The notes below the pieces were generated by a model. The model was not told the origin of the DNA and did no database searches. It was given only the letters and a program-made list of their open reading frames with translations. A DNA stretch of 64,000 nucleotides. Source: Entrophospora sp. SA101. Lineage: Eukaryota; Glomeromycota; Glomeromycetes; Entrophosporales; Entrophosporaceae. A program made the translations under genes and the position numbers. Positions 10,151 through 23,415 of this stretch are shown one piece after another; positions within the stretch are counted from its first letter, which is position 1; every line of letters starts with the position of its first letter. The stretch covers positions 64,116-128,115 of the forward strand of contig CAUDNR010000269.1 of NCBI GenBank assembly GCA_958430865.1, written 5' to 3'.

Positions 10151-13100
10151 TTATGTTTGATTCATTTGTTTCATCTGATTCAAATTTCTTAAAGCTGCTG
10201 CTTTTTTCACTTCATCAAGCCTTGCCATAATTTCATCGTAATCTTCTAGTCTTGACGATGCTCTATCGTTTATGCTCGTGCCTGAATGTGTACTCCATCT
10301 TGAATTAGTATAATCACTAACACTGTCATCATCGGGAATGTTGCTATTAAATTGTGACGTTAACATATCGAGTTCACTTGTTAATTTTTGTGAATTTCTC
10401 TGGCTAGAATCTTTCATTTCATCATCTTCCATTCCGCGATACGTATCTACTGCATTTTCCATTTGATCTAGTAGAAGTGATACTTTATTCTCGGAATCTT
10501 GCAACTTTTGTACCAGATCCACGTTCAAAACTTCCAATTTCATATTATTTTCTCGATATTTTATAACCTCCTTTTCTAATCTATCCCTTTCCGCTTTGAG
10601 ATCCTCTAATTGTTTGCCACTTACATCGTCATTGGCACCTGCTGTTGAAGCCTTTCCTGCTAATTTTAATGCATCATCAAGATCTTTGTTAACTAATACA
10701 TATAATGAAAGTGTTTCTTCCAGTTCGGTTTGTACCTCTTTAACCTTTTCTCCTTCTTTTTTCAATTGTTCTTGAAGTTTCTCATTGTTTAATTTCAATA
10801 ATTTATGATCTTGCCTTATTGATTCATATTCCTTCCTCAATGCTTCATACGATTGATCTACCATAATCTTTTCTTCGCGTGAAGAATTCAATTGTTTCTC
10901 AATATCCTCAAATTTCCTATTAAATTCTTCCTTCTCTTTTTGATTTTGTTCTCTTAATTCGATAATTTGATTATTTGTAAATTCTTGAGTCTTGGGATCT
11001 TCTCTCATCATTCCAATTTTAATTTCTGCATCTTCTAGTGCTCTTACTTTTTCTTCTAGAAGGTTTTCTTTTTCGCGTAATTTTTCTTTGATTTTTTTAG
11101 CTTCATCCAAAGAATCAGTTAATTGCCCTTGTAATATAACTGCCTCCTGTCTAGCTTTCATCGCAGACGATTCCAATTGTATAATTTTTAATTTGGCCTC
11201 TGATAATGATTTAGATGCTTCAGTTGCAGAATTATGAGATTCGGCATGCATGGTTTTCCATTCTATTAATTCTTTTTCAAGATTAGTTTTGTCTGCTTCA
11301 GTTAAATTGTTGAGATTATTTTCATTTGTTTTTGATTTCTCAAACAACCCTTTCATTCCTTCTTGTACTGTTGCACGGAAAGCCTCTGCTTCATTTTGTG
11401 CTCTACTCAATAATCGTTCAGTCTCATCGATTTTGGAATTTGCTCTGTTTAATTCACGGTTTTTGGCTTCAAGCTTATTACGTAATTTTGATGTTTCCTT
11501 TTCAAGCGATAGGTTATCTTGACGCGCTTGTCTCCATAAATTTTCTGATTCATTTGCTTTTTCCTTTGCTGAGATAAGCGCGTGATTGACAGACTCAAAA
11601 GCACGTTTTTGTTGTTCCATTAATTGTTTATAATATGTCAACTCATTATGTATGTTCTCCGATCCAGATTTATATTGTGCTAACTCGGAACTAACTCCTG
11701 TGTATTGGGCTTTCATTTCTCGTAGTTCTGTTTCTGCAGTGGTGGCACGTGTCTGAAAATCAGTTAACTCGGATAAAACACGAGCATGTGCTTCTTCCGC
11801 CTCTTCAGCTCTCGCGGTTGCCAACCTAGCACTTTCCTCTGCTGACTCCCTAAATGTTTTGTCGTTGTTTGAAGCTTGCTGATATTGAAAAAGTTTGCTT
11901 TGAAGAGTTTCTTTTTCGATTAAAGCTTGTGTTAATCGTTTTTCAAGATCTGCCGCTCTCTCTGTTTCAACTGATGCCAATTCATTTTCTGACGTATTCA
12001 TTAAGGCCGAAAGTTTTGCCTTAAAATATGCTGCTTCCTGAAGTGCTGCTGTTCTTGTACGTTCTGAATCTGCAATTTTTTGTGAAGCAATTTGAGCTTG
12101 ACTTGCAATCGTTGCCTAATTAAAATTATTATTATTATTATTTCAAAAAAAATTTAAGTAATAAATATTTATATGATTTACCTTTGACTTTTTTAATTCT
12201 TGTTTTATTTTAGTAATTGCTTCTATAATTTTATATCTATCAGACTCTGGTTCACCAATATTCAACAGTTTATTAACATCGATACCATCAGGAGTGGAAT
12301 CATTTGTAACTGACTTCGTTAAATAGCCTGCCTTTCTAGCAAGTTCTAATTCAGCTCTTAACCACATCTCGCGCTTTTTAAATGATGATATATTTTGATT
12401 TTCTAATTCATTAAAGATTTCAGTACGGACATCATTTGGAATTGAGTTTGGTAAGTAATAATTTTCAGATCGAACATCGGTCGTAGTATAGTTTGTGGTG
12501 GTGGCTTTCGTCGTCGTTGTCGTTGATGTTGATGATGTTGATGATGTTGATGATGGAGGAATAGGATAAACACTGCCTTTATTATTATAGCCGTTATTGT
12601 TAGGGCCATTATTGTTATTATAAATAACTTGTGAAGAAGGTTCAGGTTGTGAATCATACATTGATTGAGGAACCATATTCACTTTTTGAATAGATCGGAT
12701 TGATTGACTTGGAGAATGTGTGTATTGATTGTAGGGTTGCGTTGAAACATTATTTGTTATGGGAGGTCGTGGGGCTTGTCTTGGGTTTTGAAAATCTCCC
12801 TGACGAATATCAACACCTACGCCACCTATGAAGAGTGGTTGTTGCTGTTGCTGTAGATGTGGTTGTGGTTGTGGTGATCCTGAAAGTTCCCTATCGATAA
12901 TTCGATTGTCTTGATGATTGACTCTGGAAGTAATTTGATTTGTGGGCATATTTCGTGGTAGCATACTATTCATTTCAAGTTCTATCAACGTTCTTGGTGA
13001 ATTGGAACGTACAGGTGGGTTGGTTGTTTGCCGTTTTGCAAAACCCGGTGGTACAAATGAATTATTTGCCTGTGGAGTTGAATTCTGATAAGTGGTGACA

Positions 13101-13458
13101 GGCATGGTATTCATTCTTGAGGGAGTAGTATTTTGTGTGATCATACGTTGTGTTGTAGATGATGGAAATGAATTTGTCATTTCCGTTGGTGCTTTAGGCG
13201 AATCTTGGCTAAATTCGGAAAGTGGAGAGTCAATACTGGATTTAGAAAGAGGAGGATAATTTGCAAATGGTTTATCATCAGTAGTTTTAGGTTTTGAACT
13301 ATGTCTTGCAGTTGGGATGATATGTCTTGTACGTTGTTGATCTGACGTGCTCTGTGTATCTAAAGTTATTGACCTTGTCGGGGATGGGAATGGACGACTC
13401 ATGTCTGTACTGGAAGGAGGAGATGGTAAATCTGAAGATCCTTGTTTAGTTAGCTGTG

Positions 13459-13494
<36 letters not shown>

Positions 13495-14540
13495 GATAAA
13501 TACTATTTTGTGAAGGAGGATATTTTATTTTTGCTAATAGTTATGTATAGATGTATAAAATAATTAATCATTTTGTTTTTAAAAAAATTTTTTTTAAACT
13601 AAAAAGAATTGGAAAAAAAATCAAAAATAAATTTTACAAGTATCTAAAATATGTATTATCCCTTCCTCGTCAGGTTTTGGTGAAGACATAGAATCACCTC
13701 CAAAAACCATTATTTTATCTTTTGCAGCAGTCATTGTAGGCTTGTAACGTGGACTTGGAGCAGGACCCATATTTTGAAACATGAACCATCTTTGTACTAA
13801 TTAATTATATAATTATATAATTAATTTAAAATTTTCTTAAAAATATATTTTTTTAGAAAATTTGTTATACTAACTGCCAATCTTAAATGCCACCAAGTCG
13901 CCAAGTTCTTGATTTTCAAATGTTTTACCACCAAATAAATATATTGTGTCTTCAATGATAGTAGATCCACATCCATGTCTTGGATATGGAACATAACCAT
14001 TGTAGGCTAATTCGGCCCATTGATTAGTTTGTAGATCAAAGCACCATGTATCATTATAGCATTTCGAACCATCCATTCCGCCAAAACTTATTAAAAAACA
14101 AAAATATAATAAATAAAAATATTTTCATAATAAAAACTTATGTATAATATATTAATTTTTTTAAAATAACTAATTAATTATTATAGCATGCATACATATA
14201 AATTTTATTATTGTATGAACAAGATATATGACCAGTTCTTCCTGATGGAGGTTGATTTGAAAAATTTATGAATTCCCATGAAGGTCCAGGTGAGTTAACT
14301 AAGTTTGAATGAAATTTATTTTAAAAAAAATAACAAATGATGTGAAATTAAAATTTCAAAATTAAAAAACTTACTTGATGCTAGATCGAGTGCTATTAAA
14401 TCGTTTAAATAATAGCCCTCATAACTTCCACCGAATACATACATTTTACTACCAACTACAGTTACAGTGTGGCCGTATCTTCCATACGGAGGTTGGCCCA
14501 TTATTGATACTTTTCTCCAATTTTTATTTACTGAAATTGA

Positions 14541-14571
<31 letters not shown>

Positions 14572-15138
14572 GATAAAATATAATCATTTATTATATAGTC
14601 ATCGGTTCATTCGTATTTATTCATATTATTAATAAAAACTTACTTGTATCAAGAACATATAAACTATCATCAAGTTTATCTTGATTCTCAGTTAATCCAC
14701 CAAAAACTAATTTAATAATTTAAAGGAGTAATTATTAAACTTTGATGAAAATTCATTTAAGAAAAGGCATTAAAATATTTACCGATCATATAATTTCTAA
14801 AGTTTACATGTACATGACCAATTCTTGGAGAAGGAATTTCGCCCGATGTAGTGAAAGCGAGAACATTGAGAGAATCTTTTTAAAAAATTTAATTAATTAA
14901 TTATAATTATAAATATAAATATGTGTTATATGTGTATAATTTACTTACTAACTTCTATTACAAAAACGTCATTTTTAAGTCTTTGTTTACTGGAGCCACC
15001 AAAAAGAAATAAATCGTTATCATAAGTTACATCGGTAGCTGAATGACCATAACGAGGGAAAGGATTTGTTATAGAAATCTGTCTTTTTGACCAGGGGTAA
15101 CCTCCTGATTTTGATTTTTTAGTTTTAGTAAAACTCAT
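10151..15138 (-). CDS. Tea1/Kel1-like Kelch-repeat coiled-coil protein, copy A
   Basis: Nine exons: 15138-14949, 14875-14783, 14706-14644, 14530-14375, 14298-14196, 14086-13875, 13796-13638, 13533-12182 and 12115-10151. All have GT-AG introns with consistent phases, giving 1430 aa. Residues about 1-325 form Kelch blades with repeated PRYGHS...LFLFGG, RYGHTVT...MYVFGG and PRHGCG...IYLFGG motifs. Residues about 330-720 are Ser/Pro/Asn/Gln-rich and include a 12-glutamine run. Residues about 720-1400 are one long heptad-rich coiled coil. This order (N-terminal Kelch propeller, disordered linker, C-terminal coiled coil) is that of fungal cell-end markers Tea1/Tea3 and Kel1/Kel2, which act at growing tips with microtubules and formins. 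Hyphal polarity is the likely role (inference). The first Met at 15138 directly precedes the first blade. Neighbour uS8 is on the same strand upstream. Confidence 0.88.
13460..13496 (-). repeat. CAA/TTG tract encoding polyglutamine, copy A
   Basis: Twelve consecutive CAA codons at the start of exon 8 of the Kelch/coiled-coil gene. The tract has the same length in copy B (58780-58816), where replication slippage would be expected to have made differences if the copies were old. Confidence 0.85.
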
Positions 15139-15225
15139 TGACTTGGTTTTTTGTTTTATGAACTTCAGCTTGGAAACATTAGATTAAAATGAAACAAGTG
15201 TATTTGAGAATCTTACAAAAGAAAT

Positions 15226-15229
<4 letters not shown>

Positions 15230-15264
<35 letters not shown>
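15230..15264. repeat. (GT)n microsatellite, copy A
   Basis: About 17 GT units just upstream of the Kelch/coiled-coil gene start. Same length in copy B (60550-60584). Confidence 0.9.
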
Positions 15265-17984
<2,720 letters not shown>

Positions 17985-18515
17985 TTTGATTATTTATTTT
18001 TTTTATTTTTTATTTGATATGATTTCAACAACAGTCTTTTTTATCTAAAGTAAAATAAAGAAATAAAAGCCATAATGAGTGTCGCTATCTATTTTTCAAA
18101 CCAAGAGCGATTCAAAAAGCTTTGTTTTATAAAGAAATTTTGTTTTGAGTTAATTAACTATCAATTCAAATTTTTGAATTGTGAATATAAATTTTTACTT
18201 TTTCCTCTTTAATAATCGAAATAAAAATTTTTTTTCAAACCCAACCAATTATCAGTCGGAAATTTTTTCTGATAAAATTGTGCATAATTTATTGGGGTTG
18301 GTCACAATGGTTGATCATCAAACATAGTTCAGAACATAGCGGGCTTTCCCTGTGATTGGCTTATTTCATTTTGTGTAAAATGACAATCATTACCAAAATA
18401 AATTTTTTTTAAATTTTATTTTACCGTTAACAATACTTTAAAAAAGATAAAAAAGATGAATAATAAATAAAATTAACTTATATATAATAAAATACAAATA
18501 AAAAAATGACATTCA

Positions 18516-18637
18516 TTATTTAGCTTCTAAAATTTTAAATGATAATAAATGATTATTTAGAATTGAATCTATATTAGAGTTTAAAGAAATATTTTCATCA
18601 TCACTTGTTTCAATTATGTTATCTTCTCCTTCATCAT
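18516..18637 (-). CDS. 3' end of an unidentified gene with acidic C-terminus, cut by gap (copy A)
   Basis: Minus-strand frame ending at a TAA at 18516-18518, with C-terminal residues LLSFKILEAK. Before that it is rich in Asp, Glu and Asn (DEGEDNIIETSDDENIS). It runs into the N gap. Copy B (63836-64000) continues the same frame with SFDDLDLEEN to the window edge. The family cannot be told from about 55 residues. The nucleotides and spacing fit a real coding end rather than chance. Confidence 0.5.
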
Positions 18638-18647
18638 NNNNNNNNNN
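18638..18647. other. Assembly gap (10 N)
   Basis: Ten N placed exactly where copy A of the 12-kb repeat stops matching. The sequence after it (TTTTTTCATGTTTCTTTATT) differs from what follows in copy B. Ten N is probably a placeholder length. Confidence 1.
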
Positions 18648-20512
18648 TTTTTTTCATGTTTCTTTATTCAATTATTTCCGATGATCTGCAAGTGTCCTTA
18701 TATTTATGACCAGGAAGTGTATAAGCAATTAATGATCTGCACCGTAAATCAAAAAGTCAAAAGTCAAAACTAGTTTCGACTTATGGCGAAACCTTTTGAC
18801 TTCCGTACAGTTGCGAAACTCTCTAGTTTGGAAACCAACACTAGTTGATACCTATTATAGTTACTATTCCGCACATAACTTTTATAGTACGGAATTCGCA
18901 CAAGAAAATTCTATTCAAAATCGCGTTTCAACGAATCCTTGAATGATTTAAAATTCCACGACAAGGTAGAAACCTAAAGTGTATTATGACATAATAGTTA
19001 CATATAAAATATCTAAATATCGTCACTCTTATTCTGAAAGTTCGATACTCTTCTCGATTGATAAATGAAGTTCCTATTAAAAGTCCCTCGATTTTGGAAT
19101 CTTACTACGTGAAGCAAAAAATTTAAAAATTCATTGCAACGCAAATTTAATTATAGTTCGTTAAAACAAGATCGTTTATATGTATTAAATAGTATATATC
19201 AAACCGACTCTAATCAAATCATGGTTCATCGAGATATATATATTAGGTAGTATATATTAATATTGATTCGATTCTGATTCATTGGTTCGAGTCTTAGTTA
19301 AGGTCATAGGCTCTATTCCAGAAAAATTTATTTTATCATCCTGGGTCCACTTTAAAAACAATGAGCCTGGAATTCATCGAAACACATTTTTCTCCATTAT
19401 CCATAAATAGTATTATTTTAAAATTTTTAATCAATGTATTTATAAGACCTTCGTGTCAAATGATTCCCTTCTTTAAAGGCTGCATTTTTTTGCTATAAGT
19501 CACGTGTTAAAAAATTTTATAACATAGTAGCATATGACTTCAACTACAATTGTCCGGATCTCCTTTTTTTACATGTTGACATGCATTTGAAACTTTTTCT
19601 AAGAAAATTTCTTGATTTCTTCCCAAAGTAACATGTTCAATGCTTCTGAAACAAATCTTTGCAAGCCTACAAAAAATATAGTCACAATTATCTTTTGTAT
19701 GCCTTTTCCCAGTATATCTCAATGAAATTAAGCTCACAATGTAACTTGGGGTAAAAGATATAATAATCAATTAGAGTGGTTACACGTTCGGCCGTCCTAA
19801 AAAAATTGTATATAGATGGTAGTCAAACCTTGTCACAGCGGACTATAATTAAATTCTTGTCATAACGGATTTTAATAAAATTTCCATTTTAATTTTCTTA
19901 TGTGTCCCGTTCATCCACTGTGGCAAGGTTGGCTATAATACTAACACTAATACTGAATATAGGGGGCAAGCCTTAGCATATTTATTAATATGGAGTATGG
20001 AAAGCAAAAATGAGTCAAAAATTTTTCATTGAGATAATAATGCAGCCACATGTGATTTGGGACGGAATCTTTTTGCTTAGAAACATACTCTATATTTATG
20101 AAAATATTTGTTTCATATGTAAAACATTGGTAAATGCAGATGTCGATTTCTCTAAATTGGATTTTGCCCAATGTGTCCTTTCTACTTGTTGTACCTCATA
20201 CCCGCGGGAAAACGCATTCCGTATTAATATGGTTTCCATATTAATATTTAACGCCCCATTTCTCCGTACATAACATATTGGATACATATCTTATATTCCA
20301 CGTGTGTTTTCTGTAAATTCCATATTAACATGCTTTCAGTATGTTTTCCATATAAAAATATACGGAAAGGCACTCTCTTTCACTGGAAAGAAGGCTCGGT
20401 ACATTTTCTGTATTAGTATGGTAAAAACTGAAAACATATGGAAATCAAAATGTACTGTATTTCCGTAAAAATTTTTATAGGCTTTGAAATTGAAATTATA
20501 CCGTTCTTTAGA
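18648..20512. other. 1.9-kb stretch without a supported gene
   Basis: It begins with a patch of short GTCAAAA direct repeats and a CGAAAC pair near 18750-18830. A diverged tandem pair of about 80 bases follows near 19175-19310 (each with TAGTATATAT followed by a GATTC/GACTC-rich half). A small TA-flanked inverted-repeat element lies at 19822-19933. The 20190-20470 stretch is full of ATATGGAAA/TTTCCATAT words and may be a decayed element. Open frames here on both strands overlap each other and look spurious. Confidence 0.4.
19822..19933. mobile_element. 112-bp MITE with TA target site
   Basis: The ends are GTCAAACCTTGTCACAGCGG and, in reverse complement, GCCAACCTTGCCACAGTGGA. TA occurs immediately outside each end (19820-19821 and 19934-19935). 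It has no coding capacity. Size and ends suggest a Tc1/mariner-type miniature element. Confidence 0.6.
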
Positions 20513-20761
20513 TTAAACCATGCTCGAATCAATACGATTAATTGCCACATTTTTTGGTGCTTTAACACCATAATCAATATTTTTACCTTTCTCTAGTATT
20601 GTTAATTTTGACAAAGCATTCTCGAATTTTTCAATTAGGCCTTTTTCATTAGTTTCAATTTCTAAAGGATCAATTTCAATTGTTTCATCCTCAACAGCAG
20701 CAGTTTAAAGACGACATTTTTTCGTTTGACCGCATGTACAATATAAATGGAGAGACTTTTT
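20513..20761 (-). pseudogene. Remnant of an unrecognised protein
   Basis: A minus-strand frame reads LYCTCGQTKKCRL, then a single stop. It then runs on for about 63 residues (DETIEIDPLEIET, GLIEKFENALSKL, GVKAPKNVAINRIDSSMV) to a TAA at 20513-20515. The paired cysteines followed by an acidic C-terminus look like part of a transposon-encoded or DNA-binding protein, but no family is certain. Confidence 0.35.
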
Positions 20762-20995
20762 AATGGCTGGAAGTTACTAATTTATTGTCAGGTGATATAT
20801 AATTCAGATCCATCTTCTGAACCAAATCGTTGTTTCAGAATCATAAATAGTTTCATCTAAGGGATTGTCATGATTTACATCAAGGCTTAAATAACTATTT
20901 TGATTATTTTAAGTTTCGTTGTGATTTAGATTCTTTTGCGTCTTTAATTGACTATTTCAATATTTAGAAAGTATTTAAAGCTTTTTTTTATATAA

Positions 20996-21361
20996 TTAAA
21001 AGAAATATTTTATTTGAACGCGTAATCTCAATTCGGGTTTTCCAAATTTGGAAACGATTTCGTAATCCCATTCCATCAAATATATCGTACAAAATATGTA
21101 TGGCTCACGCCTTACTATCTTGTGTGTTGTTTGTTTCCAACAACATGTATAATACTTTTTTGACTTATAAATTATCACACCAAAATTGTATCTTGCTTCT
21201 GGTGCAATATAAAACATCACCCCAATCTTCATATTATTTGCCATTATGAAGATCACAATGAACATAATCCATTGTAAATTTTCTTCTTGCAATTTAAGAA
21301 GTAGAATCCAATTCTGATTCTGATTTTTCATGTGATATCCCATACTAATATATTCATTCAT
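20996..21361 (-). CDS. Unrecognised 121-codon open frame
   Basis: Open frame with a hydrophobic middle segment (WIMFIVIFIMANNMKIGVMF) and an ordinary-looking C-terminal part (EWDYEIVSKFGKPELRLRVQ). There is no recognised domain. It may be a chance frame or a decayed gene. No introns were modelled. Confidence 0.25.
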   Translation of the reverse strand: MNEYISMGYHMKNQNQNWILLLKLQEENLQWIMFIVIFIMANNMKIGVMFYIAPEARYNFGVIIYKSKKYYTCCWKQTTHKIVRREPYIFCTIYLMEWDYEIVSKFGKPELRLRVQIKYFF

Positions 21362-21556
21362 TCAAAAAAAATTTCAAAAATAATATTAATATTGGGGAAA
21401 TAATTAAAAAGGGGTAAAAAAATTGCAAAAACGGTTGTGAAACCTTTACCAAATATATGAAATCATTCAATGCAAATGTCATCTATATGAAGTCTTTGTG
21501 ATTTTGGCATCATAATTATAATTTTGTAACTAAAAAAAAAAAAAATAATAATCTAA

Positions 21557-21787
21557 TTAGAAAAATGAAAGAATAATGACAATAAATAATAAATAATAAA
21601 AAAGATTATTGTTTACTTTTAAAAAAACCCCTTTTGGAATATTTTGAAAATCTTTGATTTTTTTAAGCTCTGATTTTTTCATAAATATATATATATATCT
21701 TAATCCGTCTTCTATGAACAATTGCGAATCCTTATTCACCCTACCTATCAAGATCCATCCATTGATAATCGTAAAATGGCGTTCCAA
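21557..21787 (-). CDS. Unrecognised short open frame
   Basis: A 76-codon frame beginning MERHFTIINGWILIGRVNKD and later KKIKDFQNIPKGVFLK. A GTAAAC donor-like site follows FLK, after which the frame is a hydrophobic run that looks like intron sequence. It could be one exon of a small gene. No partner exon was found. Confidence 0.25.
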   Translation of the reverse strand: MERHFTIINGWILIGRVNKDSQLFIEDGLRYIYIFMKKSELKKIKDFQNIPKGVFLKVNNNLFYYLLFIVIILSFF

Positions 21788-22201
21788 GTTAATTTTATCA
21801 TTTTAATAAGTTACACAAATGTGAATATGGAATATTCTTAAAAAAAAAAAGATAAAAAAATATTATTTTATATAATCGATTAATAAAAATTTGTGGCATT
21901 TACGATCCATAGACGGATGACTTATTAACTATTTTGAATTATGAAGCTCCATAAAGCCTAAACTGATTATTATTGGCTATTTAGCTTATCGGCTTTAATA
22001 ATCAGCTCTTTGTGTCACGAAAATTGGAAATCAATCTGGTTGGACGTATATATAAATTTCGACTGCGTCATATATACGGATTTGGTTAGCGCTCCCTCTG
22101 AATTTGCGGCGAATATTTTGACAATTTCTAACGTTCCAGTTATATATACACATATAAAAACCTTTTTAGAATTGGTAATTATTAATTGATTATTATAATC
22201 A

Positions 22202-22783
22202 ATGTCCAACAGCAGCGATACCAACACACCCTCAACGATGGTGGAAAAGGCTACGGATAAAGGATACAAATTCGGGAGAAAAAGTTAGCAAAAAGGTAAA
22301 CATAATAATAACACCCACTATCCTTTTTAGAAAAGCATCTAACCATCACCGAAGCCTTTAAAACTATTTTCTATCTCATCAATCTAGAAAACACAGCTTT
22401 CTAAAGTTGATGCATTTAATCTTGTGGTCGTCATTGCGCCAAATCTTAGTCAAGATCACCTACAACACAGTCATGCAACCCGTAACCTTTCTCCAAATTC
22501 ACGAAGAGACGAAAATTCACACCATGACTTTTGTTTTAGAAACCCTCGGGAACTTTACGCTGTACGCTGTAACATTTGGAACCGGAATCTTGCTTCAGCG
22601 CATTCTTTTCTTCGTGATCGGCATCCTAATAGTCAATTGGAACCTGTTGGAAAAGCCTGGATCATTTCGAAAATAGAAGCACGGGAAAGCGATATTGGAA
22701 AGATGAGCGATTTTTTCATATTTCTTGAATCACGTCATCAAAATTTCAAAATTTATCGTACATCAAATAGTAGCTATAATTAA
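22202..22783 (+). CDS. Possible two-exon hypothetical gene
   Basis: A less AT-rich island. A first segment starts at ATG 22202 (MSNSSDTNTPSTMVEKATDK, 28 codons to a stop). A second long frame, open from about 22405 and ending at 22781-22783, reads NLVVVIAPNLSQDHLQHSHA, RDENSHHDFCFRNPREL and RHPNSQLEPVGKAWIISKIE. A GT (after GRK, near 22285) and an AG before GATGCATTT (near 22405) would join them in frame, giving about 150 residues. The codon make-up of the second segment differs from the surrounding DNA and looks coding. An overlapping frame (22407-22676) is hydrophobic and probably a shadow. Histidine- and asparagine-rich; no family recognised. Confidence 0.4.
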
Positions 22784-23415
22784 AAATGAACTTGCAGATT
22801 TAATAGCATAGCAAAAATAACAATAAAGGTTACTTTAATCATTAAAGTATTTTCCTTTCAATAAATCTCGCAAGAAATAATCATGGAACAACGAAACATT
22901 GTAATATGAGAAGATCAAGGCTATTTATGGATTCAATGATGTTTTTTACATATATGTTCTTAATGAAGTTCTTGATTCATATATTATGTTCATATAGAGA
23001 TGATTTTCTCAAATAAAAAAAGAACTTTTGAATAATAATCCTGAAAAAATTAATTGTCATGTTTCTATTTTATTTGTTTATTTGTTGTTTATTATGGATT
23101 TGAATTAATTAATTAATTAAACTATTAATATATTAAAAAAAAATATGAAAAATGCAAAATATTTAAAGTATTTAAAATATTTACAAAAAAAAATTAGTTG
23201 TATTAAATTTGAAAAAAAAAAAAATTTAATGAATGTAAATACTATTTAATCAATAAAATATAAAGACGAGAAAAATGAATTTAGTTGGATGCTCGCAGGT
23301 TCCATTTTTCAAGAATTGTTCTTTATAATTTTTATTCAATGAATGGTTTTGATCTTTCTTGATTTAAAAAATTAATATGATGGTTTCTGGTCTTTGTCCC
23401 AAGAATTCCTCTGCC
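22784..23415. other. Intergenic
   Basis: AT-rich sequence with A runs, between the possible hypothetical gene and the 3' end of the F-box gene. Nothing recognised. Confidence 0.45.

Noticed and set aside
10992..11577. Plus-strand frames across the coiled-coil exon (and 56312-56897)
   Set aside because: They are antisense shadows of the heptad-rich coding exon, with Ser/Leu-rich low-complexity products.
12403..12657. Second minus-strand frame in exon 8 of the Kelch gene
   Set aside because: Overlaps the supported exon in another frame and is made of repeats (His/Gln-Arg/Lys runs).
19947..20287. Overlapping frames on both strands
   Set aside because: They cover the same TTTCCATAT-type repeat-rich DNA in opposite directions, which indicates low-complexity artefacts.
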